A stretch of DNA of 64,000 bases from Halalkalibacter hemicellulosilyticusJCM 9152 (GCF_000513115.1 NZ_BAUU01000025.1:1-64000); one strand, 5' to 3'. Positions 54,212-62,353 are shown, counted from the first letter of the stretch. Notes: generated from the letters alone by a model not told the origin. Program-made: numbers and translations.

Positions 54212-55633
54212 ATGGCAGAGGAATTTGATCTTGTCATTTTAGGTGGAGGAACAGGTGGCTATGTTGCAGCGATTCGTGCGGTGCAAAATGGACTTTCTGT
54301 TGCGATTGTTGAAAAGGAAAAGCTTGGTGGAACGTGTTTACATAAAGGATGTATCCCTACAAAGGCCTTACTTCGAAGTGCAGAAGTTTTGCAAACAGCA
54401 AAGAAGGCAGAGGCGTTCGGTGTACAAACTGGGGAAGTGTCGTTTGATTTTGAACAAGTGCAAAAGCGCAAGGACGATATCGTTGCCCAACTACACAATG
54501 GTGTGGTGCATTTAATGGAAAAAGGAAAGATCACCGTATTTGAAGGGATTGGCAGACTCTTAGGTCCATCGATTTTTTCACCACTGCCTGGCACGGTTTC
54601 GGTGGAACGAAATGATGGTTCTGATAATACGATGCTAATCGGTCAAAATGTCTTAATTGCAACAGGCTCTTCACCACGTACGTTACCAGGTCTTGATGTT
54701 GATGGAATGTCTGTGTTGACATCTGATGAAATGTTGACATTGCAGAAGCTTCCATCCTCAATCGTCATAATTGGTGGCGGTGTTATCGGAATTGAGTGGG
54801 CATCGATGCTTGCTGATTTCGGAGTAGGTGTAACCGTCGTTGAGGCAAGTGAGCGAATCTTACCTAGTGAGGATGCGGCTATTTCAAAAGAGGCTGCTCG
54901 GTTACTTGAGAAAAAGCGGATTCAATTTATCGTTGGTGCCGATATTGATGTGACTGAGATTGAAAGGCTGACAGCGGGTGTTCGAGTTCCAATTAGACAT
55001 GAAGATGAGAATAAATTAATTGAGGCTGAGAAGCTCTTACTTTCTGTTGGAAGAAGCGCCAATGTGCAAGGGATTGGTTTAGAAAATACAGATATTGAAG
55101 TCATAGATGGTGTCATTTCTGTCAATGATGTATATCAAACAAAAAATGCGCACATTTACGCAATTGGGGATGTTATTGGCGGGCTACAGCTTGCTCACGT
55201 TGCATCGCATGAAGGTATCATTGCGGTTGACCATATAGCTGGGAAGAAAGTGGAGCCATTGCCGTATGATCATGTACCAGCTTGTATTTATAGTTCTCCA
55301 GAAATGGCGCGTGTCGGTTTAACTGAAGAAGAAGCGCGACAGCGAGGAGAGAATGTACGTACCGCCACTTTTCCATTTAAAGCAATTGGGAAGGCGCTTG
55401 TACTTGGTGAGGCAGAAGGATTTGTGAAACTAGTCATCAATGCAGAGGATGACGTTTTAGGTGTTCATATGATTGGTCCACACGTAACAGACATGATTTC
55501 TGAATCTGCATTAGCAAAAGTACTAGATGCCTCACATATTGAGCTAGCTGAAACGATTCGACCGCATCCATCATTATCAGAGATTATCGGTGAAGCAGCT
55601 CTTGCTGTTGATGGGAAAGCGATTCATTTGTAA
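54212..55633 (+). CDS. lpdV: Dihydrolipoyl dehydrogenase of the branched-chain 2-oxo acid dehydrogenase (E3)
   Basis: A 473-residue flavoprotein. FAD motif LGGGTGGYVAAIRA, redox disulfide GGTCLHKGCIPTKA, NAD motif IIGGGVIGIEWAS, FAD motif YAIGDVIGG and the catalytic HPHPSLSE-type end (RPHPSLSEI) are all visible. It reoxidises the lipoyl groups of BkdB. AGGAGGAAGG precedes the ATG. It shares the last stop base with an upstream-frame ATG of bkdAA. Confidence 0.95.
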   Translation: MAEEFDLVILGGGTGGYVAAIRAVQNGLSVAIVEKEKLGGTCLHKGCIPTKALLRSAEVLQTAKKAEAFGVQTGEVSFDFEQVQKRKDDIVAQLHNGVVHLMEKGKITVFEGIGRLLGPSIFSPLPGTVSVERNDGSDNTMLIGQNVLIATGSSPRTLPGLDVDGMSVLTSDEMLTLQKLPSSIVIIGGGVIGIEWASMLADFGVGVTVVEASERILPSEDAAISKEAARLLEKKRIQFIVGADIDVTEIERLTAGVRVPIRHEDENKLIEAEKLLLSVGRSANVQGIGLENTDIEVIDGVISVNDVYQTKNAHIYAIGDVIGGLQLAHVASHEGIIAVDHIAGKKVEPLPYDHVPACIYSSPEMARVGLTEEEARQRGENVRTATFPFKAIGKALVLGEAEGFVKLVINAEDDVLGVHMIGPHVTDMISESALAKVLDASHIELAETIRPHPSLSEIIGEAALAVDGKAIHL

Positions 55634-55653
55634 TGGAAGGAGAGGATATTAAA

Positions 55654-56652
55654 ATGAGTGAATACAATCATAAAGAGTTAGGTTTATCAGATCAAGCTGT
55701 CATTGAAATGTATAAAAACATGCTATTAGCTCGTCTAATTGATGAAAGAATGTGGCTATTAAATCGTTCGGGGAAAATCCCTTTCACCGTCTCTTGTCAA
55801 GGACAGGAGGCGACTCAGGTTGGTGCTGCTTTTGCTCTTGATGTAGAGCAAGATTATATTCTTCCTTATTATCGTGATATGGGAGTCGTATTATCGTTTG
55901 GAATGACAGCACGAGACCTTATGCTTTCTGCGTTTGCGAAGGCAGAGGATCCAAACTCTGGTGGTCGACAAATGCCTGGCCACTTTGGACAACGGAAGAA
56001 CCGAATTGTCACAGGCTCATCTCCTGTAACGACACAAGTTCCTCATGCGGTTGGAATCGCCCTTGCTGGTAAACTTGAGAAGAAAGAATTTGTCACATTT
56101 ACAACGTTTGGTGAAGGTTCATCAAATCAAGGAGATTTCCATGAAGGAGCCAACTTCGCTGGAGTTCATAAATTGCCTGTTATTTTCTTGTGTGAAAACA
56201 ACCAATACGCGATTTCAATTCCTGTCGAAAAGCAGCTCGGGTGTGCGCGTGTTTCAGATCGGGCCGTTGGCTACGGAATGCATGGGGAGACCGTTGATGG
56301 TAATGATCCACTTGCAGTTTATAAGGCAGTGAAAGAAGCTCGTGAACGTGGATTAAGCGGAGGTGGACCAACCTTACTTGAGGCGATTTGCTATCGTTTA
56401 GCACCACATTCGAGTGATGATGATGATCGCTCATATCGAACGGCTGAAGAGGTTGAAGCAGCTAAGAAAAAGGATCCGATTAAGACGTTTGCAAGCTATT
56501 TAATCGAGACAGGGGTTCTTGATGAAGCTGGCATGAACGTTATTAAGGATCGCTTAGCGAAGGAAGTCGACGAGGCGACAGAATATGCTGAAAAGGCCCC
56601 TTTTGCAGATCCAGAAAGTGCGCTATTACATGTCTATGATGAGCAGGCGTAG
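55654..56652 (+). CDS. bkdAA: Branched-chain 2-oxo acid dehydrogenase E1 alpha subunit
   Basis: A 332-residue subunit binding thiamine diphosphate: GEGSSNQGDFHEGANFA followed by CENNQYAIS. SRDDDR-type loop (HSSDDDDRSYR) is the conserved phosphorylation-loop region. The ATG at 55654 follows AAGGAGAGGA; an ATG at 55633 would overlap that site. With BkdAB it decarboxylates oxo acids from Val, Leu and Ile, supplying starters for branched fatty acids. Confidence 0.95.
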   Translation: MSEYNHKELGLSDQAVIEMYKNMLLARLIDERMWLLNRSGKIPFTVSCQGQEATQVGAAFALDVEQDYILPYYRDMGVVLSFGMTARDLMLSAFAKAEDPNSGGRQMPGHFGQRKNRIVTGSSPVTTQVPHAVGIALAGKLEKKEFVTFTTFGEGSSNQGDFHEGANFAGVHKLPVIFLCENNQYAISIPVEKQLGCARVSDRAVGYGMHGETVDGNDPLAVYKAVKEARERGLSGGGPTLLEAICYRLAPHSSDDDDRSYRTAEEVEAAKKKDPIKTFASYLIETGVLDEAGMNVIKDRLAKEVDEATEYAEKAPFADPESALLHVYDEQA

Positions 56653-56667
56653 AGGAGGGAGAGAATA

Positions 56668-57651
56668 ATGGCTGTACGATCTTACATTGAAGCAGTAACG
56701 TTAGCTTTACGTGAAGAAATGGAACGAGATGAGAAAGTATTTGTACTTGGGGAAGATGTTGGAGCCCGTGGTGGGGTATTCCGAGCAACAAACGGTTTAT
56801 ATGAACAGTTTGGCGAAGAGCGAGTCATTGATACTCCCCTTGCGGAGTCAGCAATTGCTGGTGTTGGTGTTGGTGCAGCCATGTATGGAATGCGTCCGGT
56901 TGCTGAAATGCAATTTGCTGACTTTATTATGCCAGCTGTGAATCAGATTGTTTCCGAAGCAGCGAAAATACGCTACCGTTCAAACAATGATTGGAGCTGT
57001 CCGATCACGATTCGTGCTCCTTATGGTGGAGGGATTCACGGTGCACTCTATCACTCACAGTCAGTTGAGGCGATGTTCGCGAATACACCTGGCTTGAAAA
57101 TTGTTATGCCTTCAACACCTTATGATGTAAAGGGGCTATTAAAGGCCGCGATTCGTGACAATGATCCTGTCTTGTTTTTCGAGCATAAACGAGCCTATCG
57201 CTTAATTAAAGGTGAGGTACCAGATGACGATTATACGTTACCTATTGGCAAGGCGGACGTGAAAAAGGAAGGCTCAGATATAACCGTCATTACATATGGT
57301 CTTGCTGTTCATTTTGTTTTGCAAGCAGCTTCACGCCTTGAGCAGGATGGTATTTCTGTTCATGTCCTTGATTTACGTACGGTATATCCACTTGACCAAG
57401 AGGCGATAAAGGAAGCGGCAAGTAAAACGGGGAAAGTTCTACTCGTAACAGAAGCAAATAAAGAAGGAAGTATTATGTCAGAGGTTGCGGCGATTATTTC
57501 TGAGCACTGTCTGTTCGACTTAGATGCACCTATTCAACGCATGGCAGGGCCTGATGTACCAGCAATGCCGTATGCTCCGACAATGGAAAAATATTTCCTC
57601 ATAAATCCAGATAAAATCGAAAAAGCGATGCGTGAGCTAGCTGAATTTTAA
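56668..57651 (+). CDS. bkdAB: Branched-chain 2-oxo acid dehydrogenase E1 beta subunit
   Basis: A 327-residue transketolase-like subunit with FVLGEDVGARGGVFRAT, ESAIAGVGVGAAMYGMRPV, RAPYGGGIHGALYHSQSVEA and HKRAYR. AGGAGGGAGAG precedes the ATG. It is co-expressed with bkdAA (15-base gap) and bkdB. Confidence 0.96.
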   Translation: MAVRSYIEAVTLALREEMERDEKVFVLGEDVGARGGVFRATNGLYEQFGEERVIDTPLAESAIAGVGVGAAMYGMRPVAEMQFADFIMPAVNQIVSEAAKIRYRSNNDWSCPITIRAPYGGGIHGALYHSQSVEAMFANTPGLKIVMPSTPYDVKGLLKAAIRDNDPVLFFEHKRAYRLIKGEVPDDDYTLPIGKADVKKEGSDITVITYGLAVHFVLQAASRLEQDGISVHVLDLRTVYPLDQEAIKEAASKTGKVLLVTEANKEGSIMSEVAAIISEHCLFDLDAPIQRMAGPDVPAMPYAPTMEKYFLINPDKIEKAMRELAEF

Positions 57652-57663
57652 GGAGGGATTGAA

Positions 57664-58923
57664 ATGGCAACCGAAATGACCATGCCACAGCTTGGAGAAA
57701 GTGTGACCGAGGGAACGATTAGTAAATGGTTAGTCGAGCCAGGCCAATCGGTTAAAAAGTATGAACCCATTGCGGAAGTACTAACAGACAAAGTGAATGC
57801 CGAAATCCCATCTTCTTATTCAGGCACGATTCAAGAATTGCTCGTCTCAGAAGATGAGACAGTAGAGGTCGGTCGAGTAATATGTGTGATTGAAGTGGAC
57901 GAGGCTGTTGCCAAACGTGAACCAAGCGAATCCAAATCGAGTGAAGTGCCAAATGATACTGCCAGTGTAGATCGCATTGAGGATACAAAATCACAAAAAC
58001 GCCGCTATTCACCGGCTGTACTAAGGCTAGCATCTGAGCATCAGATTGATTTGGAGTCCGTGACGGGAAGTGGAAAAGGTGGACGAATTACCCGTAAGGA
58101 TATTCAGACAGTGATTGATAACGGTGGTGTACAAACAGAAACGCCTGTATCTGAAAAGAAAACAGTGAAGCCTCGGCTTGGAACAACACAACAGCAAGTC
58201 GTTACGACATCTGGAGATGTTGAAGTTCCATTATCTAGCACGCGAAAAGCGATTGCAGCCAATATGGTCCATAGTAAGCAAGATGCCCCTCACGCTTGGA
58301 TGATGGTTGAAGCTGATGTCACGAATTTAGTAAGCTATCGTAATCAAATTAAAGGTGAGTTCAAACAAAAAGAAGGCTTTAATTTAACCTTTTTACCATT
58401 TTTCATTAAAGCCGTAGTAGAAGCATTAAAGGAATTCCCAGGAGTGAATGCGGTCTGGGGTGGCGATAAAATTATCCAGAAAAAAGATATTAACATCTCA
58501 ATTGCTGTAGCAACAGATGATGCCCTGTACGTTCCTGTCATAAAGAACGCTGATGAAAAATCAATAAAGGCGATTGGTAGGGAAGTAAATGAGCTTGCCA
58601 ATAAGGTTCGCACGGGTAGCATCTCTAGTGACAATATGCGAGGTGGGACGTTTACGGTTAATAACACCGGTTCATTCGGTTCAATATTGTCAACACCGAT
58701 TTTGAATCATCCACAGGCGGCAATTTTATCTGTGGAATCGATTGTCAAGCGTCCTGTTGTCATTGAAAGTGATGCTGGTGATATGATTGCGATTCGCAGT
58801 ATGGTCAACCTCTGCTTATCGCTTGACCATCGCGTATTAGATGGCTTAATTTGTGGTCGCTTCCTTGCGCGAGTGAAGGAGATTTTAGAGAATACGTCAA
58901 AGGAAAATACATCCGTTTACTAA
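57664..58923 (+). CDS. bkdB: Branched-chain 2-oxo acid dehydrogenase E2 (lipoyl acyltransferase)
   Basis: A 419-residue core of the complex. One lipoyl domain carries the modified Lys in LTDKVNAEIPS. A charged linker leads to an E1/E3-binding domain (RYSPAVLRLASEHQIDL...GGRITRKDI). The catalytic domain ends in LSLDHRVLDGLICGRFL, with His and Asp of the active site. It depends on lipoate made by the LipM pathway. A family C repeat follows at once. Confidence 0.95.
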   Translation: MATEMTMPQLGESVTEGTISKWLVEPGQSVKKYEPIAEVLTDKVNAEIPSSYSGTIQELLVSEDETVEVGRVICVIEVDEAVAKREPSESKSSEVPNDTASVDRIEDTKSQKRRYSPAVLRLASEHQIDLESVTGSGKGGRITRKDIQTVIDNGGVQTETPVSEKKTVKPRLGTTQQQVVTTSGDVEVPLSSTRKAIAANMVHSKQDAPHAWMMVEADVTNLVSYRNQIKGEFKQKEGFNLTFLPFFIKAVVEALKEFPGVNAVWGGDKIIQKKDINISIAVATDDALYVPVIKNADEKSIKAIGREVNELANKVRTGSISSDNMRGGTFTVNNTGSFGSILSTPILNHPQAAILSVESIVKRPVVIESDAGDMIAIRSMVNLCLSLDHRVLDGLICGRFLARVKEILENTSKENTSVY

Positions 58924-58938
58924 AAGAATACCTCTTAA

Positions 58939-59113
58939 GGAGGGCACTGAAAAAGTTTGGTTTTCACCTTTTTTGGTGCCCTTTTAGTATAGGCAAAACT
59001 ATTGCTTTTTTTGAAAAGTCTGATAGGAGTGGGCTTCTCGTATCAAGTGAGCAACGAGTGAAAGCCATTGCTAGTTTAATCAAAGGTACTGAAAAAGTTG
59101 ATTTGTCCAAAGG
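58939..59113 (-). repeat. Dispersed repeat family C, inverted copy after bkdB
   Basis: Read on the minus strand it aligns with 27635-27813 and 62369-62550. Blocks include CAAATCAACTTTTTCAGTACC, AGCAATGGCTTTCACTCGTTG, TTGATACGAGAAGCCCACTC (each at most one or two changes) and the end hairpin GGGCACCAAAAAAGGTG..CACTTTTTCAGTGCCC-type. One end hairpin arm is lost. On the plus strand GGGCAC..GTGCCC with TTTT may terminate the bkd operon. Confidence 0.82.
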
Positions 59114-59149
59114 TAAGCATTTATAAGTATGACAGAAGCGGGATGAAAA

Positions 59150-59345
59150 GGCCACGTGCTCTAAGCGGTTCCTCATTCCTCTATTTCCCCCCTCATTCCC
59201 TGTTGCATGTCGTTACGGTTCCTCATTCCTCTATTTAAGCTAAATGAGTCCCAAAGGAGCCATAAAAGTCAAAATAGCGGAATGAGGACGACGTTTTCTT
59301 CTCAGGAAGCGCTTTTTCTCTGATTTAGAGGAATGAGGATTCCCT
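59150..59345 (+). repeat. Dispersed repeat family B, copy 2
   Basis: Aligns with 376-576. It has GCGGTTCCTCATTCCTCTATTT, TGTCGTTACGGTTCCTCATT, then the inverse forms AATAGCGGAATGAGGAC and GATTTAGAGGAATGAGGATT, with CTTCTCAGGAAGCGC between them. The arms could fold into a long hairpin. No reading frame. Confidence 0.78.
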
Positions 59346-59389
59346 TTGTTGGTTGGCACTGCGCAAAAGCTGTCGTCCACACTTGCTAA

Positions 59390-59449
59390 ATTTTACTTAC
59401 GACCCCGCACACTGCTTTAAAGAAAAGACGCTATCGCGTTTTTCTTATA
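59390..59449 (+). repeat. Family A repeat, 3' fragment
   Basis: ACCCCGCACACTGCTTTAAA leads to the end hairpin AAGAAAAGACGC-TATC-GCGTTTTTCTT. It lies directly after family B copy 2. A further small inverted repeat with TTTTTTAT (59459-59500, CCTCTTAAGAC/GTCTTGAGAGG) follows and could terminate transcription. Confidence 0.7.
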
Positions 59450-59621
59450 TTTCAGTGACCTCCTCTTAAGACTTTATCTAGTCTTGAGAGGTTTTTTATG
59501 CTTTGATACTCCATAGTGAATGATTGCTCTAAATTTGGTTAGGCTAATGGTTGAATACATAAAGGAAAGGATGACCAACTGATGAAGTCATTTTACCGAT
59601 TATTTTTTGTAGGACAAAGTT

Positions 59622-60053
59622 TTGTTAATCGTAGTATTAGCTTTTACTGCTTTTTCTTTTGTTCAGGCTGAGGAGAATACAGCAGAGCAGAGAGATTGTC
59701 ATCACGAATGTGCAATGAAATTTCATAAGGAGTTTCACGTTCATCTTGATTACTACTATGATCTCTTGGCAGAAAAATATGCTCCCGAGCACCTGGATCA
59801 GTGGAAGGAGATTAAGAAGGAAAGAGATTTACTGAAAAAGAAGTGGAAGGAAGCCAAAAAGCGTGGGGATGTAGAAAAAGGTGACCTATTTAATCAAACA
59901 TGGTTGGAGGAGCACGAAAAGATTCAAGAACAATTTTCAAATGCTGTTGAAAAACGTGATGCAGAAGCCATTCGAGACGTCTTACCGAAGCTCTTTTCTC
60001 ATTATCAAAAAATGAACGAGACGTGGAAAAAAGCATTAGAAGCGTCATCATAA
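59622..60053 (+). CDS. Small secreted helical protein, start probably out of frame
   Basis: I do not recognise the family. The open frame encodes about 143 residues: a hydrophobic signal (LIVVLAFTAFSFVQA), then a Cys/His-rich start to the mature protein (RDCHHECAMKFHKEFHVH), followed by long charged helices with a likely coiled coil (about residues 60-140, KKERDLLKKKWKEAKKRG). The in-frame start is a TTG with only AGGA before it and no basic n-region. An ATG at 59582 encodes MKSFYRLFF but is off by one base; dropping one T of the TTTT near 59620 would join them into a normal signal peptide. The CxxxC and His pattern could bind metal. A Zur-boxed zinc gene lies downstream, but a terminator separates them. 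Confidence 0.65.
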   Translation: MLIVVLAFTAFSFVQAEENTAEQRDCHHECAMKFHKEFHVHLDYYYDLLAEKYAPEHLDQWKEIKKERDLLKKKWKEAKKRGDVEKGDLFNQTWLEEHEKIQEQFSNAVEKRDAEAIRDVLPKLFSHYQKMNETWKKALEASS

Positions 60054-60058
60054 TAATT

Positions 60059-60093
60059 AAGCTGTTCCTAATAATGAGGGAACAGCTTTTTGA
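60059..60093 (+). terminator. Terminator after the secreted-protein gene
   Basis: AAGCTGTTCC and GGAACAGCTT pair across an 11-base loop and are followed by TTT. Confidence 0.82.
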
Positions 60094-60139
60094 TTGAGGG
60101 GAAACGACTCTTTTTAACAGAATAAGACTGAAAAAGCTT

Positions 60140-60272
60140 AGAGGATGCTAGCAAACTCTAAGGAGAGCGTTGGCATCGCTCGTTACGCATTTTACTTTTA
60201 GAAAAACGTAACCCCGTTGTAGCGGCTCCACACAACAATATTAAGAAGAGATGCTATCGTATTTTTCTTAAA
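60140..60272 (+). repeat. Dispersed repeat family A copy upstream of znuA
   Basis: AAACTCTAAGGAGAGCGTTG, GCATCGCTCGTTACGCATTTT, a shortened middle hairpin, CCGTTGTAGCGGCTCCACAC and end hairpin AAGAAGAGATGC/GTATTTTTCTT. It ends 16 bases before the znuA -35. Confidence 0.78.
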
Positions 60273-60287
60273 AAACAAGAGTAAGAG

Positions 60288-60350
60288 TTTACAAATAAGA
60301 ATAGTTACGATATAATTCATTACTGTAATAAAACGTAATGGTTACGAAAG
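60288..60350 (+). promoter_or_regulatory. znuA promoter with Zur box
   Basis: TTTACA (60288-60293) and TATAAT (60311-60316) are 17 bases apart. AACGTAATGGTTACGA (60332-60347) matches the Zur box TCGTAATNATTACGA with an almost complete inverted repeat (CGTAAT/GTTACG). It lies just after the expected transcription start, where a repressor would block it. Confidence 0.85.
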
Positions 60351-60360
60351 GGGTAGAAGA

Positions 60361-61512
60361 ATGAAGCCTACATATTATATACTAGCGCTTATCCTAGTAC
60401 TATCAGCATTTTTAGCTGCGTGTGGCGGCGCAGAAGAAGAACCAGAGGAAGTAGATTCTGGTGAGGATGATAGTGCGGTTGAAGAAACGGTTGAACCGTT
60501 AGAGGTGTTTACAACGATTTTTCCATTAGAGGACTTTGCTAATAAAATTGGTGGAGAGTTTGTTGAAGTGACAAACATGGTACCTGTTGGAGCAGACGCA
60601 CATACATTTGATCCAACTCCACGTGAAATGATTGATGCCGCTGAAGGGGACGTATTCATTTATAACGGGGCTGGTCTTGAAGGGTTTGCTGATGCATTAA
60701 TTGATACATTAGAAGGAGAGGATATTCTCATCGTTCAAGCATCAGAAGGAATTGAACTATTAGATTATGATGATCACGAACATGGGCATGAGGAAGATCA
60801 CGATCACGAACATGGACATGAGGAAGATCACGATCACGAACATGGACATGAGGAAGATCATGATCACGAACATGGACATGAGGAAGATCATGATCACAGT
60901 CATGATCATGAGGAGCATGGTCACGAGGAAGATCACGATCATGAGCATGGACATGAAGAGGAAGATCATGATCATAGTCACCATCACCATGATGAAGATC
61001 CGCATGTGTGGCTTGATCCAATTTTGGCGATTACGCTAGCTGAAAATGTAAAAGACGCATTTATTGAATTAATGCCTGAGCAAGAAGAGGTATTTACAAG
61101 TAATTTTGAATCGTTAAAGGAAGAACTTGAGCAGCTTGATGAAGAGTTTCAAGAGATGGTCGAGGCAGCGAGCAAGGATACATTTATCGTTTCGCATGCT
61201 GGTTACGGTTATTGGCATGAACGTTATGGCTTAGAGCAAATAGGTATTTCGGGTATGTCACCAACCGAAGAGCCTTCTCAACGTCAAATTGAAGAAATTA
61301 TTGAACATGCCGAAGAAAACGACATTCAGCATGTGATGTTTGAGCAAAACATTCCAACACAAATTTCGGATGTCGTGAAAGATGAAGTTGGGGCAGAGGC
61401 TGTCTATTTACACAATTTAGAAGCTTTGATCGCCGAAGATGTAGAAAATAATGAAGATTATTTCTCATTAATGAGACGCAATATTGAAGCGTTGCGCACA
61501 GCGTTGCAATAA
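60361..61512 (+). CDS. znuA: Zinc ABC transporter substrate-binding lipoprotein ZnuA with long His-rich repeat
   Basis: A 383-residue lipoprotein (lipobox FLAACGG). The cluster 9 fold has His in DAHTFDPTP, His in EDPHVWLDP, His in IVSHAGYGYW and Glu in MFEQNIPTQ: the three-His pattern typical of Zn. Between the first two ligands, residues about 138-217 hold tandem copies of DHDHEHGHEE (about six units), encoded by DNA repeats of about 30 bases. The loop could gather zinc or chaperone it to the site. No ATPase or permease gene is adjacent, so the partner ZnuBC must be elsewhere. The Zur box predicts induction by zinc shortage. Confidence 0.92.
   Translation: MKPTYYILALILVLSAFLAACGGAEEEPEEVDSGEDDSAVEETVEPLEVFTTIFPLEDFANKIGGEFVEVTNMVPVGADAHTFDPTPREMIDAAEGDVFIYNGAGLEGFADALIDTLEGEDILIVQASEGIELLDYDDHEHGHEEDHDHEHGHEEDHDHEHGHEEDHDHEHGHEEDHDHSHDHEEHGHEEDHDHEHGHEEEDHDHSHHHHDEDPHVWLDPILAITLAENVKDAFIELMPEQEEVFTSNFESLKEELEQLDEEFQEMVEAASKDTFIVSHAGYGYWHERYGLEQIGISGMSPTEEPSQRQIEEIIEHAEENDIQHVMFEQNIPTQISDVVKDEVGAEAVYLHNLEALIAEDVENNEDYFSLMRRNIEALRTALQ
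60773..60990 (+). repeat. In-gene tandem repeat encoding the ZnuA His-rich loop
   Basis: Units of about 30 bases beginning GATCACGAACATGG and continuing ACATGAGGAA recur about five or six times with few changes. The first four are almost identical, which suggests recent expansion by slippage. All units keep the frame. Confidence 0.8.
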
Positions 61513-61518
61513 AGAGAG

Positions 61519-61551
61519 AACAGCTGACCTATTAGGTCAGCTGTTTTTTTA
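61519..61551 (+). terminator. Terminator after znuA
   Basis: AACAGCTGACCT and AGGTCAGCTGTT pair around ATT and are followed by TTTTT. Confidence 0.9.
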
Positions 61552-61621
61552 AAATAGCAGAATTTATATGTATATCCTATTGTAAAAGCTAAGAAGTTTT
61601 TAGAAGTGTAATCAAGGAAAA

Positions 61622-61705
61622 TGTAGTTGACTGCGCTCGTTCCACGTCTCACTTTCAAAAAACGTAAGCCTTTGTATAACGACTTAGTATAACGGAATTA
61701 AGAAA
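61622..61705 (+). repeat. Family A repeat, degenerate copy
   Basis: GTTGACTGCGCTCGTTCCACG, CACTTTCAAAAAACGTAAGCC and TTGTATAACGACTTAG follow the order of family A blocks, but the end hairpin is lost. Confidence 0.45.
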
Positions 61706-61797
61706 TGGAGGAGGACGAGGCAAAACGATTGGTTTAATTCAAAAAAGAGGGTACAATAAGGAAAGAATATGTAATGTGAATGAGAGGTGGCTTTTCA

Positions 61798-62223
61798 ATG
61801 GAATTTAATTTCTTTATGAACGATGTCGTACAAGTGGCACGTCAAGAGATGGATCAAGCAGGCTATGACCAATTAACAACGGCTGAAGAAGTCGATGAAA
61901 CGTTGAAGCAAGAAGGAACAACACTTGTGATGATTAATTCGGTGTGTGGCTGTGCGGGGGGAATTGCTCGTCCGGCTGCTGCTTACGTGAAAAACTATGA
62001 TACAAAGCCTGATCGGTTTGTTACGGTTTTTGCAGGACAAGATAAAGAAGCAACAGCTCGTGCCAGAGAGTATTTTGAAGGTTATGCACCTTCATCGCCT
62101 TCGTTTGCCTTGCTTAAGGACGGTAAGATTCAAATGATGGTCGAGCGTTATGAGATCGAAGGCCATGAGCCCATTCAAGTTGTTCAAAAGCTTGAGAAGG
62201 CTTTTGATGAGCACTGTTCATAA
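61798..62223 (+). CDS. brxB: Bacilliredoxin BrxB (YqiW/YphP family)
   Basis: A 141-residue thioredoxin-fold protein with the CGC redox motif in [18 protein letters not shown]. Bacilliredoxins remove bacillithiol from oxidised protein thiols. Position after the bkd operon matches YqiW (BrxB) rather than YphP (BrxA). GAGAGGTGG precedes the ATG at 61798; an ATG at 61780 would overlap that site. Confidence 0.92.
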   Translation: MEFNFFMNDVVQVARQEMDQAGYDQLTTAEEVDETLKQEGTTLVMINSVCGCAGGIARPAAAYVKNYDTKPDRFVTVFAGQDKEATARAREYFEGYAPSSPSFALLKDGKIQMMVERYEIEGHEPIQVVQKLEKAFDEHCS

Positions 62224-62235
62224 GAACGGATGACA

Positions 62236-62285
62236 AGATAAGCCTTGCTCAGATCGGAATCAATCTGGGTGGGGCTTCTTTTCAC
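62236..62285 (+). terminator. Terminator after brxB
   Basis: AAGCCTTGCTCAGAT pairs with ATCTGGGTGGGGCTT (with G-U pairs) and is followed by CTTTT. Confidence 0.75.
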
Positions 62286-62325
62286 TTGAATGAGAGGCTT
62301 TTGTTGTTTGCACAAATGAAACCTA

Positions 62326-62353
62326 TTTGTTTGTGAACGAAATATGGTATAAT
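62326..62353 (+). promoter_or_regulatory. Extended -10 promoter upstream of the gene at 62574
   Basis: TATAAT (62348-62353) is preceded by ATGG, an extended -10. TTTGTT (62326-62331) lies 16 bases upstream. The start point would be about 210 bases before the gene, with a family C repeat in the leader. Confidence 0.55.

Noticed and set aside
60773-60990. CRISPR-like array
   Set aside because: The direct repeats of about 30 bases are contiguous, without spacers, and code for the His-rich loop of ZnuA.
60728-61039. Overlapping frames on both strands in the znuA His-rich region
   Set aside because: They arise from translation of the tandem DNA repeat in other frames.
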